In this document: one piece after another, positions 27,249-38,848 of the stretch
Position numbering within the stretch: position 1 is the stretch's first letter
Layout: each line of letters opens with the position of its first letter
NCBI RefSeq assembly: GCF_010093535.1
Contig: NW_022985183.1
Coordinates: forward strand, 351,723-415,722
From: Lindgomyces ingoldianus
Lineage: Eukaryota > Ascomycota > Dothideomycetes > Pleosporales > Lindgomycetaceae
Direction: 5' to 3'
DNA: 64,000 nucleotides
The notes under the pieces: generated by a model
Databases searched by the model: none
Told to the model about the DNA's origin: nothing
Seen by the model: only the letters and a program-made list of their open reading frames with translations
Made by a program: the position numbers and the translations under genes

Positions 27249-27415
27249 CTAATTAGTAGTTAATTTAATTAACTATAAATTAGCAAAAGTAATAATAAAG
27301 TACTTATACTTTATAAAGTACTTTGTTTTGTTACTTATCTTTTAAGAAAAGTAATAGTAGAGTACTTATGCTTTATAAGGTACTTTATTTAGTTACTTAT
27401 TTCTTAAAATAGTAG

Positions 27416-27648
27416 ATTAATCTTTTACATTGTACAGTAAGCTCTACTACTATATAAAGTAAAAAGAAGATAGTGTAAGACACACACTAAAGCTACTAAA
27501 GCTGCACAACCTAGTAGCTAAATAATAGCACATTAATTCTTTGCATCACACAGCAAGCGCTGCTACTGTATAAAGTAAAAAGGAGATAGTGTAAGGCGCA
27601 CACTAAAGCTATTAAAGCTGCACAACTTAGCAGCTAGATAATAGCAGT
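27416..27648 (+). repeat. Tandem repeat in copia C leader, two 116-bp units
   Basis: Two units, starting at 27416 and 27532, share AGTAAGC..GCTACT..ATAAAGTAAAAAG..GATAGTGTAAG..CACACTAAAGCT..AAAGCTGCACAAC. Just upstream (27280-27410) is another pair of about 65 bp built on AAGTACTT..TTTATAAGGTACTTT. Both pairs recur inverted in C2 (about 37030-37400). They lie between the 5' LTR and gag, so they belong to the leader; role unknown. Confidence 0.8.
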
Positions 27649-30229
27649 ACCTGTGTAATTTACTAAAAAAGTAATTAACTATACTATTATAATAAAATTT
27701 TATTAGTAACTAATAACTTTATGTAATAATAAAAAAAATAAGAAATAATTCTTATTATATAAACAACTTATAAAGGACATAAGAATATTAGAGGTAACAC
27801 TATAAAATAAAACTAGCCTAGAGTACTAGAATAATAAGATTAACATATTAAAAGCTCTAATAAGCCTACAAACTTAATTATACATAAGTTGCATAATTAC
27901 TAATTTATATATAATAACTTAAAAAGGTGCTACTTTTCTAAGTGTGTACATAAAGGATTTTAAAGAATAGACACTATAAAACTTTTTAGCACTTAGCTAT
28001 ATATTTAAAAAGAAGCTTATATAAGTGCTAAAGGACAAGAGAATTACACTATAGCTAGGCACTAAAGGTACCTAAGCCTAGAAGCTGTATAATATAGCAT
28101 AAAAGAAAGTAATTGCACTAAAAAGGCTTTATACATAACCTTTATTACTATATAAGGCTCTGCACAGAAGCAGACTAAACATAATGCTGCTATTAACACT
28201 AAATATACTAGCATTACCTGCTCTTACACCTTAGCTAGCACTACACTAATTACTGTACAAACAATACATGCCACCCTACCTAACGCCTGCTCCACACCCT
28301 CAATCGTACACACTACCGCCTGCAGTAGTGTATGCACCACTAATACTACCTGCACAATCTATACTACATTATAACCTGTATAAACTTCTACCCTAGAGGG
28401 AAACTACTAAAGAAAAACTTCTAGCAGACAAGATTATATAATTCTAAAAAGCATAAAAAAAAAATAATAACTACATAAGTTAACTATATAACATCTTTAT
28501 AAATAAAATAAAGATCTTTATTAATTTATATTAATAGCTAGATATCTAGGAAACTTAGTACACAGACATCTTTCTAGATATCCTAGAAGGTTAGGCAAAT
28601 ATGCACTATATGCACAACATAGGCCCTAGAAACAACTAGAAGCATTTATATAACACCTTAAGCATTATAATAAAGGATTTTACATAAAGAGAAGAGAAAA
28701 AACTGCAGAAAGTAAAGTTCTATGTAAAAGGTAAGACTATTCTAGCAGAGAAGCAGCCTATTAAGTTTAACAGCAGAAAGATTAAACTTACGCATAACAT
28801 AGTAGTCTTTACTTAGAAAGGACAAGTAAGCTACTTTTATATAATTAACCTAGAGGACAAGGATGCTGCATAATAATATGTTAAGCAATGTGTAAGAGAG
28901 GTATACATTGCATCTGTGTGTTAACTAAAGGCAGCATTTAACCTCTTTATTACTGCACAAACTATAGACCTTTTGCACAACAACATTAACACACTTAACG
29001 CATAAATCTAATAGCAGATAGATAATAATAGATTATTTGCTAATAATAAGAACCTTAGCTTACAGCTAGGATTTTTAATTGTATTAGGTAATAAGGACTA
29101 TATAGAGCAAAGCAACTGCTTTAAAATACTAGGCAACATTATACACTAGAATTCTACTAAGTATAAAAGAGTAACTAGAAGTGTCCTTACTAGTAAACTA
29201 TATAAAATAGTTAAAGGGTTTAATAATGTAATTACCTTTAGTACAACTCTATAGTAAATTATATAAACACTTAAACTACTACTAATTTTAGTAGTAATCT
29301 ACATAAATTTAAGGTTTTTATATAATTACTTTATTAAGCTAGGCACTACTAGTAAAAAGCAACTTATAATTAACATTATGTTACTCTATAAATTATATAA
29401 AAAAAGGGAAATTACTAAAATAAAGTAAATTAATAGTAAAAATAACCTAGTAGATGTATGTATAAAGAAAACACTAAACTAGGCTCTTTAATTATTAGTC
29501 CTAACTAACTACCTCTCTGTCTAGATAGAAGCATCTGTGGACTAGCTAGACTTTATATGCAAAGATGCTCTAAACTAACTAGACTAATAACACTTTTATA
29601 TAAAGCTTATTTCTTTTATTTTTTTTATTATACACACTTATTTTTCTTATTATAAGATTAGAAGAAAAAGATATGTAAAAAAGATAGTCTATTTATTTAG
29701 TATATAAGAAAAAAAAAAGCTACTACCCCTTATATATAGTAGTTATAATGCAGACCACAGCTCTGCTATACACATAAGGTGTAGGCATTAGCCTAGAAGT
29801 TAGCTAATACATAACACTTAATAAAAAAAAAGGCACTAGTAGTGCTACTATAATAATAAGTATATAAAGTTACTAAGACTTAACTATAACTCTAGACTAA
29901 AACTGCATAGAAGTACTTTTTATAACATACAACCTTTGCTGCCTATAGCTGCAGATTAGTGCTAGTAGGCAAGATAACATTAATATTATAAAATAGTAAA
30001 GCTACTATATGCTACTTTTTAGCTTATTTATAATTAGCATTTTATATAAAAAAGAAGTAAAAGAGCTAAAAGATTTATATATTTATACTAAAATACTAAA
30101 TAAACTACTAATTAGTAGTAAAACTAGTTAAAAAGGTAACATAAATGCGCTCTAGGCTGCTAGACTACACAAGGACGTTAAAGACGCCTGCACTAACAGC
30201 GCTAAAGGTAGAGGAGAAAGGCTAGAGAG

Positions 30230-30232
30230 ACA

Positions 30233-30291
<59 letters not shown>
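30230..30291 (+). repeat. (CT)n(GT)n microsatellite in C3 3' region
   Basis: A CT run followed by a GT run in the 3' untranslated part of copia C3. The inverted, shorter counterpart in C2 is at 31279-31317 ((CA)n(GA)n). Frames read through these (for example 31196-31442) are low-complexity artefacts. Confidence 0.9.
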
Positions 30292-30295
<4 letters not shown>

Positions 30296-30738
30296 GCAGG
30301 AGTATCTGTTACTGTTAGCACTATATAAAAAGAGAAAAGAGCTAGGGAATAGTACAGTAAGGCTTAAAAAGTAAAGAATAAAAAAAAGAAAGTAAAAAAA
30401 AAAAAAGACCTTATTATATACACCTCTTTACACACCTGCCTACACAAAGATCCTACACTATTCTAGCATAAAACTCTACATAAAATAGTTTATATACTAC
30501 TAAATTACTAATAAAGCAAGCGCATAAAGGCTAGATAATAATAGCCTAAAACACTTTACACTATTTATAAAGCTATTTACATAGTGTAACTAGCTTATTT
30601 TAACATACAGCATTACTAAGGTAAGTTCTAATAAATAGAGTAGAGTAAAGGTAGAATGTAATTAGATAGACCTACATAAACAGAAGGGAGGTAACGCGTA
30701 CAGAAGGCAACTTTTTAGATAAAAAGAAAAGTTGCTAG

Positions 30739-31018
30739 TGTCTGTACATAGCAGCAGCGTTGCGGCCTAGATATAAATAATTACGCACAAGCAGGATTAC
30801 ATATCTATGTTATATAATGCTTGTGCGTAAACCTTTGTGCGTAAACATCTAGATATCCCCCTTTTCCTCTGTACAGAGGAAAGATAAGAGCAATAAAACT
30901 AGAAATATGTTGCCCTTACCTTACCTACCTTGTACGCTGTGCACACTGTACACCACTCTTACTCTTGCTACTTAAGTGCTTATACTATAAGCAGCTAGCT
31001 GTTAGAGCCTATTTAACA
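30739..31018 (+). repeat. 3' LTR of copia C3
   Basis: 280 bp. Here the left (inner) half is RIPped (TGTCTGTACATAGCAGC, then ATAAATAATTACGCAC) while the outer right half reads normally, the mirror image of the 5' LTR. Confidence 0.92.
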
Positions 31019-31274
31019 TTTAGGCTATTATTATCTAGCCTTTATGCGCTTGCTTTATAAGTAATTTAGTAGTATATAAACTATTTTGTGTAGGGTTTTA
31101 TGCTAGAATAGTGTAGGATCTTTGCGTAGGCAGGTGCGTAGAGAGGTGTATATAATAAGGTCTTCTCTTCTTCTTTACCTTCTCTTCTTTATCCTTTACT
31201 TTCTAAGCCCTACTGTATAATTCCTTAGCTCTTTTCTCTTTTTGTACAGTGCTAATAGTGACAGATACTCCCGC

Positions 31275-31308
<34 letters not shown>

Positions 31309-31989
31309 AGAGAGAGATGTCTCTCCAGCCTTCCTCCTCTACCTCTAGCGCTGTTAGTGCGGGCGTCTTTAACGTCCTTGTGCAGTCTAGCAGCCTAGGG
31401 CGCATTTGTGTTACCCTTTTAACTAGTTTTGCTACTAATTAGTAGTTTATTTAGTGTCTTAGCATAAATATATAAATCTTTTAGCTCTTCTACTTTCTTC
31501 TTATATAAAATACTAATTATAGATAGGCTAAAAAGTAGCATGTAGCAGCTTTACTATTTTATAATATTAATGTTGTTTTACCTACTAGCACTAATCTGCA
31601 GCTGTAGGCAGCAAAAGTTGTACATTATAAAGAGTACTTCTGTGCAGTTCTAGTCTAGAGTTATAGTTAAGTTTTAGTAACTTTATGTGCTTATTATTAT
31701 AGCAGCACTACTAGTGCCTTTTTTTTTATTAAGTGTTATGTGTTAGCTAACTTCTAGGCTAATGCCTGCGCCTTATGCGTATAGTAGAGCTGTAGTCTGC
31801 ATTATAACTACTATATGTAAGGGGTAGTAGCTTTTTCTTCTTTTATATACTAAACAAATAAACTATCTTTTTTATATATCCTTCTCTTCTAATCTTATAA
31901 TAAGAAAAATAAGTGTGTATAATAAAAAAAATAAAAAAAATAAGCTTTATATAAAAGTGTTATTAGTCTAGTTAGTCTAGAGCATCTTT

Positions 31990-34900
31990 GCGCACAAGAT
32001 CTAGCTAGTCCACAAATGCTTCTATCTAGACAGAGAGGCAGTTAGTTAGGACTAATAATTAAAAAGCCTAGTTTAGTGTTTTCTTTATACATGTATCTAC
32101 TAAGTTGTCTTTACTATTAATCTACCTTATTTTAGTAATTTCTCTCTTCTTGTATAATTTATAGAGTAATATAATGTTAATTATAAGTTACTTTTTACTA
32201 GTAGTGCGTAGCTTAACAAGGTAATTATATAAAAACCTTAAATTTATGTAGATTACTACTAAAATTAGTAGCAGTTTAAGTGTTTATATAATTTACTATA
32301 AAGTTGTACTAAAAGTAATTACATTATTAAACCCTCTAACTATTTTATATAGTTTGCTAGTAAAGACACTTTTAGTTACTCTTTTACACTTAGTAGAATT
32401 CTAGTGTATAATGTTACCTAGTATTTTAAAGCAGTTACTTTGCTTTATACAGTCTTTATTACTTAATATAATTAAGAATTCTAGCTATAAGCTAAAGTTC
32501 TTATTATTAGTAAATAATTTATTTATAAAAATAAACAGCTTTACATAATTAAGCTATAATAGTAAAAAGGTAAGACTGCGCTTACTATTATCTATCTGCT
32601 ATTAGATTTATGCGTTAAGTGTGTTAATATTATTATGTAAAGGGTCTATAGTTTGTGCAGTAATAAAAAGGTTAAATGCTGCCTCTAGTTAACACATAAA
32701 TGCAATGTATACCCCTTTTATATGTTACTTAACATATTGTTATGCAGCATCCTTATTCTTTAAGTTAATTATATAAAGGTAGCTTACTTATCTCTTTTAA
32801 GTAAAAACTACTATGTTATGCGTAAGCTTAATTCTTTTACTATTAAACTTAATAGGCTGCTTTTTTACTAGAATAGTCTTACTTTTTATGTAAAACTTTG
32901 CCTTTTACAGTTTTTTTTTTTTTTTTGCATAAAATTTTTTATTATAATGCTTAAAGTGTTGTCTGTTTATAAGCTAGTAATACTAAAAGTGTGCTCTTCT
33001 TTATTAGTAATTAAGAGGTAAGAGTTATATAAAAAGATATGCATGCACAGCTTTTTTTTATAGTAGTTATAGTATGTTTTAAACTAATATAGTCCTAATT
33101 TAGTAGCTCTATATAAGGGTTATACAACCTAGAGTATTGTATTTAGTAGAAAGCTCTAGTGTATCTCCTTTAGTAGCTTTGTGTACAGCGTGCACATAAG
33201 CTTATCTATTAATTAGATGTATACTTATATAATATTACATAGTTTAAAATGCATTTTATACATAGCTTTTAAGCTTACTTTTATAGCTAAAAGTAGTCTC
33301 TAGCTTATTTTTTAAATAGTTAGTAACTAGGTAAGGATTTCTCCCTTCTCTTTGTCTAAGTGGCTAGCAAACACTAGGCAGGATTTCTTATATAGTTAGG
33401 TTGTTTTGCCTTTTACTTTTTATATAAGGTAAAGGTTAAAAATCTAACTTTTATGCCTTATTAAGTTATACACTATAACTTTAAAAGTGCTATTAGTAAT
33501 TAGAGTGTCTATTTCTATATAGTCTAATTTCTTAAATAGTTTTCTAGGTGTAGTAATTACACTATTTATACAGAGCTTAATAGACAAGGCCTAATTATCC
33601 TTCTTTTTCTAGGTTAGGAATACCTAGTCTAGACTTTATGTAGGTTTTCTTTACTTTTTACTTTTTCTAGTATCTATATCTTCCCTTTGCACTAGTGCAG
33701 CATTGCTATTCTAAGGGGCTTAGTCTGTAGTAGGCTCTAGTTCTACCTTTATAACATTTTTATAAAGCTATCCTTTTTTCCTCTTCTTTAGGGAATCCCT
33801 TTATATAGAGATTAGTTTATTTAGGTTATCTATTATAGGTAGGTTGTTTTTCTTTTTTTCTCTATAGTATAGTTTAACCTGTGTACATTAAAGCTTTAGT
33901 AAGCTATTTTTTCTTTTAATAATAATGTCTTTCCTTTTAATGCTTTTAATTTTATATAGGCTAGTCTAGCCTTCTTTCTCTTTTTATGCTATAATCTTTA
34001 AGCTAAAGAGGAGGTTAAAAACTTTATGTGTTATAAAGCTATTATAAGTGTTAATTATATAATTAATATTTACTTTTATATAGTCCTTTTAAAGTATCTT
34101 TATTACCTTTTATATAGCACTTACTTATGCAATAATGTTTAGTAATAGTAAAAAGTCTAGGTTAATTCTTAGGTATGCCTTAAAGACTAGCAGCATAGGT
34201 ACTAGACTGTGTAGGCTAGCTGTGTTGTTTAGAGCCTTAACTGCTATCTGCAGGATAGCCTTATTATCTGTATAGTTACCTAGCTTAGTCTTTAGGATGT
34301 TAAACACTTGTTAAAGAGGTGTGTGTACGCGCTTAACCTTTTTAACTGCCTAATGTGCTTTTATAGGCATCTGCCTGCATGTAGCTCTTATAATCTTTGC
34401 ATAAGCTTAAAAATCCTTTAAAGTAAAGTTTATACTAGAGTTATGTATAATATAGTCTAAGGGTCCTTAATAGGTGTTAATTTAGCATTTGCACAGTGCA
34501 TCCTAGGTATCTTGTGCAGATATAGATTTTAGAAATGTAGCAGCCTAAAATAATGTGTCTATATTAATAATATATAAAACATCTTTATTATTAATTTATA
34601 TAACATTAATAATAACTTTATAGTTAAAGTAGGTGTTATTTTTAATTATAAACTTAAATCTTTATAAGGCCTAGTTATATAATTAGCAGAGGTAGTAGAA
34701 CTTTTTAATCTCTTCTAGCACTGCAGCATTAATGTTGTAGCTAGCGCTAGTTAGCATCTTCTAGAGTCTCTCTATGCAGGGGTGTCTAAATTAGTAGTAA
34801 AGGCAGTAGAGTTCTAATTTAGTAAAGAAAGACATAAATTCTTTTTTACTAACATTAAAAAAAAAGTGTTCTTATTTTTATATAATAAGTACTATAGTTT

Positions 34901-36450
34901 TATCTTTATATATAATAATATTTAAAATGTTGTTAAAGTATGCCCTAAGTTAGTTAGCATCTACTAGTAATAGTAAAAATAGTGTTAGAGTCTCTAGAAT
35001 ATAGTATATAACTAAACTAATTAAGTTTTAGATTTATATAGTACTAATTAATCCCTTTAGTGTTTAGCCTTTAAAGCTAATATCTATTTAGCTAGGTGTT
35101 TAATTAATTTTTATACATAGGTTCTCTTATATATACGCCTTAAGTTAAGACTTGCTAATAGTAAAGATCTTTACTGCGCCTGTGTCTTATAGTTTGCCTT
35201 AGTATACTATATAGTATTAGTTATTAAGGATAAACTGCTTAGCATATTTCTTAGGTTTAATGCTGTAGATGTCCTCTCCTGTTGCATAGTGTAGATAGGC
35301 AGTAGAGGTAAAGTAGTTAATAGCTTTTTTAGCATTCTTACTTTTCTATTTTATTTTTTTTACATTATGTAAATTATTTTTTTCTTTAAAGTAACTTTTA
35401 AAGTCTTAGATATATAAAGTAATAGCTTTATATAATAAAGTCTTATTATAGAAATTTTTATATAAGGCAACATACTAGTTCTTTGCTTATGTATAGTTAT
35501 TATAAGGGTAGTTTAATAACTAATATTTTTTCTTATAGCAGACAAAGCACTTTTTTATCTACATATAGTTATCTCTAAATTGTGGCCTAAACCTAAATAA
35601 AGATCTTCTATGTTATTCTTTTCTACACAGAGAGAAGCTTTCTTTTTATTATGCAAACTTTTATTATGCAGAGTTATATTAGTAGTCTGTGTAGTATGCA
35701 TTAGGCAGTTTCTAGAGGTATTAGTTTACCCTTTAGTTTATAGTAACTTAGAGTAATGCTTATAAGTTACTAAATAGGGCTTTATATAAGAGCTTAATAG
35801 TAAACATAGTATATTCTAGTTTTAGTTATCCTTAATAGGCTTATATAATAGTAGTGTGCAGTAGAACATTCTTTTAAAATTTTATTCTTAGTGCCCTTTA
35901 TATAAGTGTAAGCTTATTAATTATTATTTTAAAGACTTTATATAAACTCTTATTAAAGTTCTTTTATTAGCATTATATAAAAGTTATTATTGTCTAGTCT
36001 GTCTAGTACTAGCTATAGTTTATATTAGTGTTAAAGTAACTACTTAAGGTGTTGTATAAATGCTTCTAGTTATATCTAGGGCCTATATTATGTATATAGT
36101 ACATATTTGCCTAACCTTTTAGAATATTTAAAAAGATGTCTATATACTAAGTTTTTTAGATATCTAGCTATTAACATAAATTAATAAAAATCCTTATTTT
36201 ATTTATAAAGATATTATATAGTTAACTTATGTAGTTATTATTTTTTTTTATGCTTTTTAAAATTATATAATTTTATTTGCTAGAAGTTTTTCTTTAGCAG
36301 TTTCTCTCTAGGGTAGAAGTTTGTATAAGTTGTAATGTAGTATAGATTATGTAGGTAGTATTAGTAGTGCATACACTACTGCAGGCGGTGGTGTGTACAA
36401 TTAAGGGTGTGGAGCAGGCGTTAGGTAGGGTAGCATGTATTGTTTATACA
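31990..36450 (-). pseudogene. gag-pol remnant of copia C2
   Basis: Read on the minus strand. Proline-rich gag start at about 36290-36450. A pre-integrase segment near 34730-34790 (LRHPCIERLWKML). Integrase core at about 34180-34700 with INNKDVLYIINIDT and a 60-codon open stretch at 34125-34307. RT with the TDN box at 32945-32995. RNase H with RVTRSVL and KLGTT near 32220-32400. Frames are interrupted by RIP-type stops. The plus-strand frame at 36367-36642 is its antisense shadow. Confidence 0.82.
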
Positions 36451-37455
36451 GTGATTAGTGTAGTGCTAGCTAAGGTGCAGAAGCAGGTAATGCTAGTACA
36501 TTTAGTGTTAATAGCAGCATTATGTTTAGTCTACTTCTATGTAGAGCCTTATATAGTAATAAAGGTTATGTATAAAGCTTTTCTAGTGCAATTACTTTCT
36601 TTTATGCTATATTATACAGCTTTTAGGCTTAGGTACCTTTAGTGCCTAGCTATAGTGTAATTTTTTTATTTTTTAACACTTATATAAGCTCTCTTTTAAA
36701 CATGTAGCTAAGTGCTAAGAAGTTTTATAGTGTCTATTTTTTAAAATCTTTTATATATACACTTAGAAAGGTAGCGCTCTTCTAAGTTATTATATATAAA
36801 TTAGTAATTATGTAACTTATGTATAATTAAGTCTATAGGCTTATTAGAGCCTTTAATATGTTAATCTTATTATTCTAGTACTCTAGGCTAGTCTTATTCT
36901 GTAGTGTTACCTCTAATATCTCTATGTCCTTTATAAGTTGTTTATATAATAAGAATTATTTCTTATTTTTTTTATTATTATGTAAAGTTATTAGTTACTA
37001 ATAAAATTTTATTATAATAGTATAGTTAATTACTTTTCTAGTAGATTACGCAGGTACTGCTGTTGTCTAGCTGCTAGGTTATGCAGCTTTAATAGCTTTA
37101 GTGTGCGCCTTATACTATCTCCTCTTTACTTTATATAGTAGCAGAGCTTGCTGTATAATGTAAAGGATTAATGTGCTATTATCTAGCTACTAGGTTGTGC
37201 AGCTTTAGTAGCTTTAGTGTGCATTTTACACTATCTTTTTTTTACTTTATATAGTAGCAGAGCTTACTGTATAATGCAAAGAATTAATTTACTATTTTAA
37301 GAGATAAGTAACTAAATAAAGTACTTTATAAAGTGTAAGTACTCTACTGTTACTCTTCTTAAAGAATAAGTAATAAAATAAAGTACTTTATAAAGTGTAA
37401 GTACTTTATTATTACTTTTATTAATTTATAGTTAATTAAATTAACTACTAATTAG

Positions 37456-37735
37456 TGTTAAATAGGCTCTAACAGCTAGCTGCTTATAGTATAAGCACTT
37501 AAGTAGTAAGAGTAAGAGTAGTGTATAGTGTGCACAGTGTACAAGGTAAGTAAGGTAAGGGCAATGTGTTTCTAGTTCTATTACTCTTTTCTTTCCTCTG
37601 TACAGAGGAAAAGGGGGATATCTAGATGTTCGCGCACAGAGGTTCGCGCACGAGCATCATGTGACATAGGTACGTGATCCTGCTCGTGCGCGATCGCTCG
37701 TATCCAGGCCGCGACGCTGCTGCTGCGTACAGACA
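37456..37735 (-). repeat. 5' LTR of copia C2
   Basis: 280 bp, same ends as its partner. The outer right 100 bases are fully unmutated (CG-rich, for example GCTCGTGCGCGATCGCTCG). A 22-bp palindrome centred on TGTACA (about 37595-37616) is intact: CTTTCCTCTGT and its complement. Confidence 0.93.
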
Positions 37736-38184
37736 AAAACTTAATTAGAAGAACCTTAGCCTCTTTATAGTAGCTTATATAGTCTTATTACATGCTTACT
37801 AATTAATCCTACCTAACAGCATAAAGATACACCCTGTGTTCTATGTATTATTGCTGCGCTAAGCAGCCCCTAAATCTAACTATCTACCTAAATAGCTAAA
37901 CCTGCTACTTAAACCTATTATTATAAATAACAAACTAGAATATATTATAGAAGATGTTAAATAAATCTAGTTTAACAAGAAAAAATATATTTATAAATAC
38001 TTTATAAAATAAACTAGATATAACAAACTGTTATAGAAACTTGCAAAAGCTCTATAAAAGAACTCTATAGTAACCTAATTCTACGCCTAATACCTATCTA
38101 AACTAAACCTGTACCCTAACAAAAACAACTTAATGCTAGAACTACTAATGTAAAGAATTCCCTTCCTAATAAGAGGGGGGGTAC

Positions 38185-38502
38185 TGTTACAGTATCCTCC
38201 CTAGATTCTAGACATAACTATATTAGACATGTACTAGAGTATTATTAGTGCACGTCTAACATAAACATAACATAACATAGACATAAACTTAAGTATAAAC
38301 TACTTTAACACTAACTAAACCTAAAATAGGCTTAATTTATACTTAAAGTGCTTAGACTTTTAAGCTAAGTATTTAATTACTAATTTCCTTCTAAACCTTC
38401 CTGTTCCTTACACAACGTCTTGTACCTACTATAATACCTTACGTAGTAATTAAACTAGACCTCTGTGAAGCTCTATAACCTTACTCGTGCACAATCGTGA
38501 CA
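38185..38502 (+). repeat. 3' LTR of gypsy B1
   Basis: 318 bp. Preceded by a G-run (AAGAGGGGGGGTAC) that fits a polypurine tract. The inner (left) end is RIPped (TGTTACAGTATC); the outer right end is not (CTCGTGCACAATCGTGACA). Confidence 0.92.
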
Positions 38503-38848
38503 GCAGGCAAGGAATTAGCTATATTAGCTACAGCTGTAAGCCTAGGGGGAAATCTGCGCGTAATAAGCTTAAGTATGTACTTAACAACTACCTTCTTCTT
38601 AAGCTTAGTTAGATTCCTTAATTTAGGCCAGCATTCTGCTTATAAAGGCTGTCCAGCGCGTTAATTGCTTTGTGTTGTGTAAGAGACATTATAGATAGCT
38701 GCAGCATGTTGTAAGAAGAGTTTTAAGTCTTATTTAAAAGCCTAAAGAGCAAGCTGTATCTAATGTTCTTTAGAAGATTTAATCTAGTGTTGTTGTTAAG
38801 GCATTATGTAGATAGGTAGAGTTTAGTAGGGGCTTAGCAAAAGTGGCC

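Larger units (their letters stand above)
26969..31018 (+). mobile_element. Copia C3, internally deleted derivative inserted in C2
   Basis: 4,050 bp, plus strand, TSD TTTAG (26964-26968 and 31019-31023), 280-bp LTRs at both ends. It is the same family as C2 but lacks about 3.1 kb from late gag to RT, joined at about 28660 inside a sequence present at both deletion ends. It keeps the leader repeats, a gag start (28190-28440), RNase H remnant (29040-29600) and the long 3' region. Inserted in the 3' untranslated part of C2 in opposite orientation, so 27249-30738 is inverted relative to 31019-37455. Confidence 0.93.
26496..37735 (-). mobile_element. Ty1/copia element C2, complete, inside B1, holding C3
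   Basis: Minus-strand copia with TSD AAAAC (26491-26495 and 37736-37740) and two 280-bp LTRs. Without C3 and its TSD copy it is 7,185 bp. Gag proline-rich start is near 36290-36450, integrase 34130-34780, RT box 32945-32995, RNase H about 31990-32600 (all minus). RIP is moderate, and some pol frames stay open for about 60 codons. B2 supplies the empty site near 50485. Confidence 0.93.
11783..38502 (+). mobile_element. Ty3/gypsy element B1, complete but holding four nested insertions
   Basis: Bounded by TSD GCAGG (11778-11782 and 38503-38507). Ends are TGTCACG..CGTGACA, with 318-bp LTRs. Interior pieces align one-to-one with B2. Nested units are S1 (13311-13600), D (13798-21465), P4 (23562-25401) and C2 (26496-37735). 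Subtracting these and their TSD copies (21,055 bp) from 26,720 gives 5,665 bp, identical to B2. RIP is strong inside and weak at the two outer edges. Inserted into pogo P2. Confidence 0.95.
11029..38848 (-). mobile_element. pogo P2, internally deleted, split by gypsy B1
   Basis: Left end TA (11027-11028) then ACGTACCTAACGGG, with C-terminal transposase sequence first, so it points minus. P2 runs 11029-11782, is interrupted by B1 (TSD GCAGG), and resumes 38503-38848. It lacks the segment equivalent to P1 8242-8979, removing the second and third catalytic acids, so it is a non-autonomous derivative of about 1.1 kb. Its right terminus is missing: it runs at a GGCC into the left inverted repeat of P3. 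Confidence 0.85.

Noticed and set aside
26460..27263. 70-77 codon frames beginning MCANLCARTSRYPPF
   Set aside because: They lie wholly in copia C LTRs and recur only because the LTR recurs.
31196..31442. Frames over the CA/GA microsatellite
   Set aside because: Low-complexity translation in the copia 3' untranslated region.
36367..36642. 91-codon plus-strand frame with hydrophobic residues
   Set aside because: Antisense to the proline-rich gag start of copia C2; no independent support.
27249..37455. Large inverted repeat as a DNA transposon or hairpin gene
   Set aside because: Fully explained by copia C3 inserted in opposite orientation in C2, each with its own TSD.
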